NCBI GenBank assembly: GCA_032622095.1
Contig: CP136067.1
Location: 82,424,705 to 82,488,704, forward strand
DNA length: 64,000 bases
Origin: Siphonodentalium dalli
Lineage: Eukaryota; Mollusca; Scaphopoda; Gadilida; Siphonodentaliidae
Direction: 5' to 3'
The stretch's first letter is position 1. Each line of letters begins with the position of its first letter. The translations under genes were made by a program, and so were the position numbers. Positions 63,903 through 64,000 of this stretch are shown piece after piece. Under the pieces are notes generated by a model. The model did no database searches. It saw only the letters and a list, made by a program, of their open reading frames with translations, and was not told where the DNA came from.

Positions 63903-64000
63903 TATTATTTCCACCTATAAGGGCATTCTCTAGAATATTAATGACGTTTTATCCTGCGATAAAATCCCATAACACTAACTAAATTACGTGAATATGTAAG
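63903..64000 (-). mobile_element. Start of a second copy of the CpG-rich element
   Basis: From 'attatttccacctataaggg' to the end of the window the sequence is nearly the reverse complement of 28756-28852. The rest would lie beyond the window. Confidence 0.75.

Overview
The window is eukaryotic, AT-rich and repeat-rich. It carries most of one large split gene on the + strand and no other gene I can support. Twenty-five exons between 5776 and 60322 join in a single uninterrupted frame (2,616 nt, about 872 codons) with GT/AG borders and matching codon phases throughout. The product is a class I unconventional myosin of the MYO1A/MYO1B group, closest in layout to MYO1B: motor core from just before the P-loop to the converter, six IQ motifs, and the start of the basic TH1 tail. 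The first coding exons (about 80-90 residues before the P-loop exon) and most of TH1 are not visible and probably lie outside the window. Long AT-rich introns, the dense set of short palindromic transposons and dispersed repeats carrying 'gtccgtccgtcc' tracts suggest a marine invertebrate, perhaps a mollusc or other lophotrochozoan; that placement is inference from style only.

Layout: 1-5775 holds upstream or 5' intronic DNA with a diverged 'aagatggcgg' array in both orientations, a 68-bp minisatellite and palindromic MITEs. 5776-43552 encodes the motor (exons 1-18: P-loop, switch I, a 14-nt exon, switch II, actin-binding region, converter). 49411-55652 encodes the neck (exons 19-23, six IQ motifs); each of the middle IQ units sits on phase-0 borders at the same place, so exon skipping would change neck length without a frameshift. 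58535-60322 encodes the beginning of the tail. 60323-64000 is intronic or downstream DNA with large GA/TA microsatellites and a 100-base assembly gap.

Much of the intron sequence is mobile-element derived. Several families share TTAA flanks: a roughly 400-bp piggyBac-like MITE in four near-identical copies, a relative with the same hairpin core, a family beginning near 'CCTTTCTTTACTAAAT', and one beginning 'CCTCTT'. A mariner-like palindromic MITE with TA flanks and 'CAGTAATGCCC' ends occurs five times in full plus two fragments. Larger units include a 4.7-kb inverted-repeat element in intron 18 beside a short derivative of itself, a CpG-rich block of about 3 kb in intron 7 whose end recurs at the right edge of the window, and a 0.7-1.3-kb dispersed repeat. 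I did not recognise a transposase, an RNA gene or a CRISPR array.
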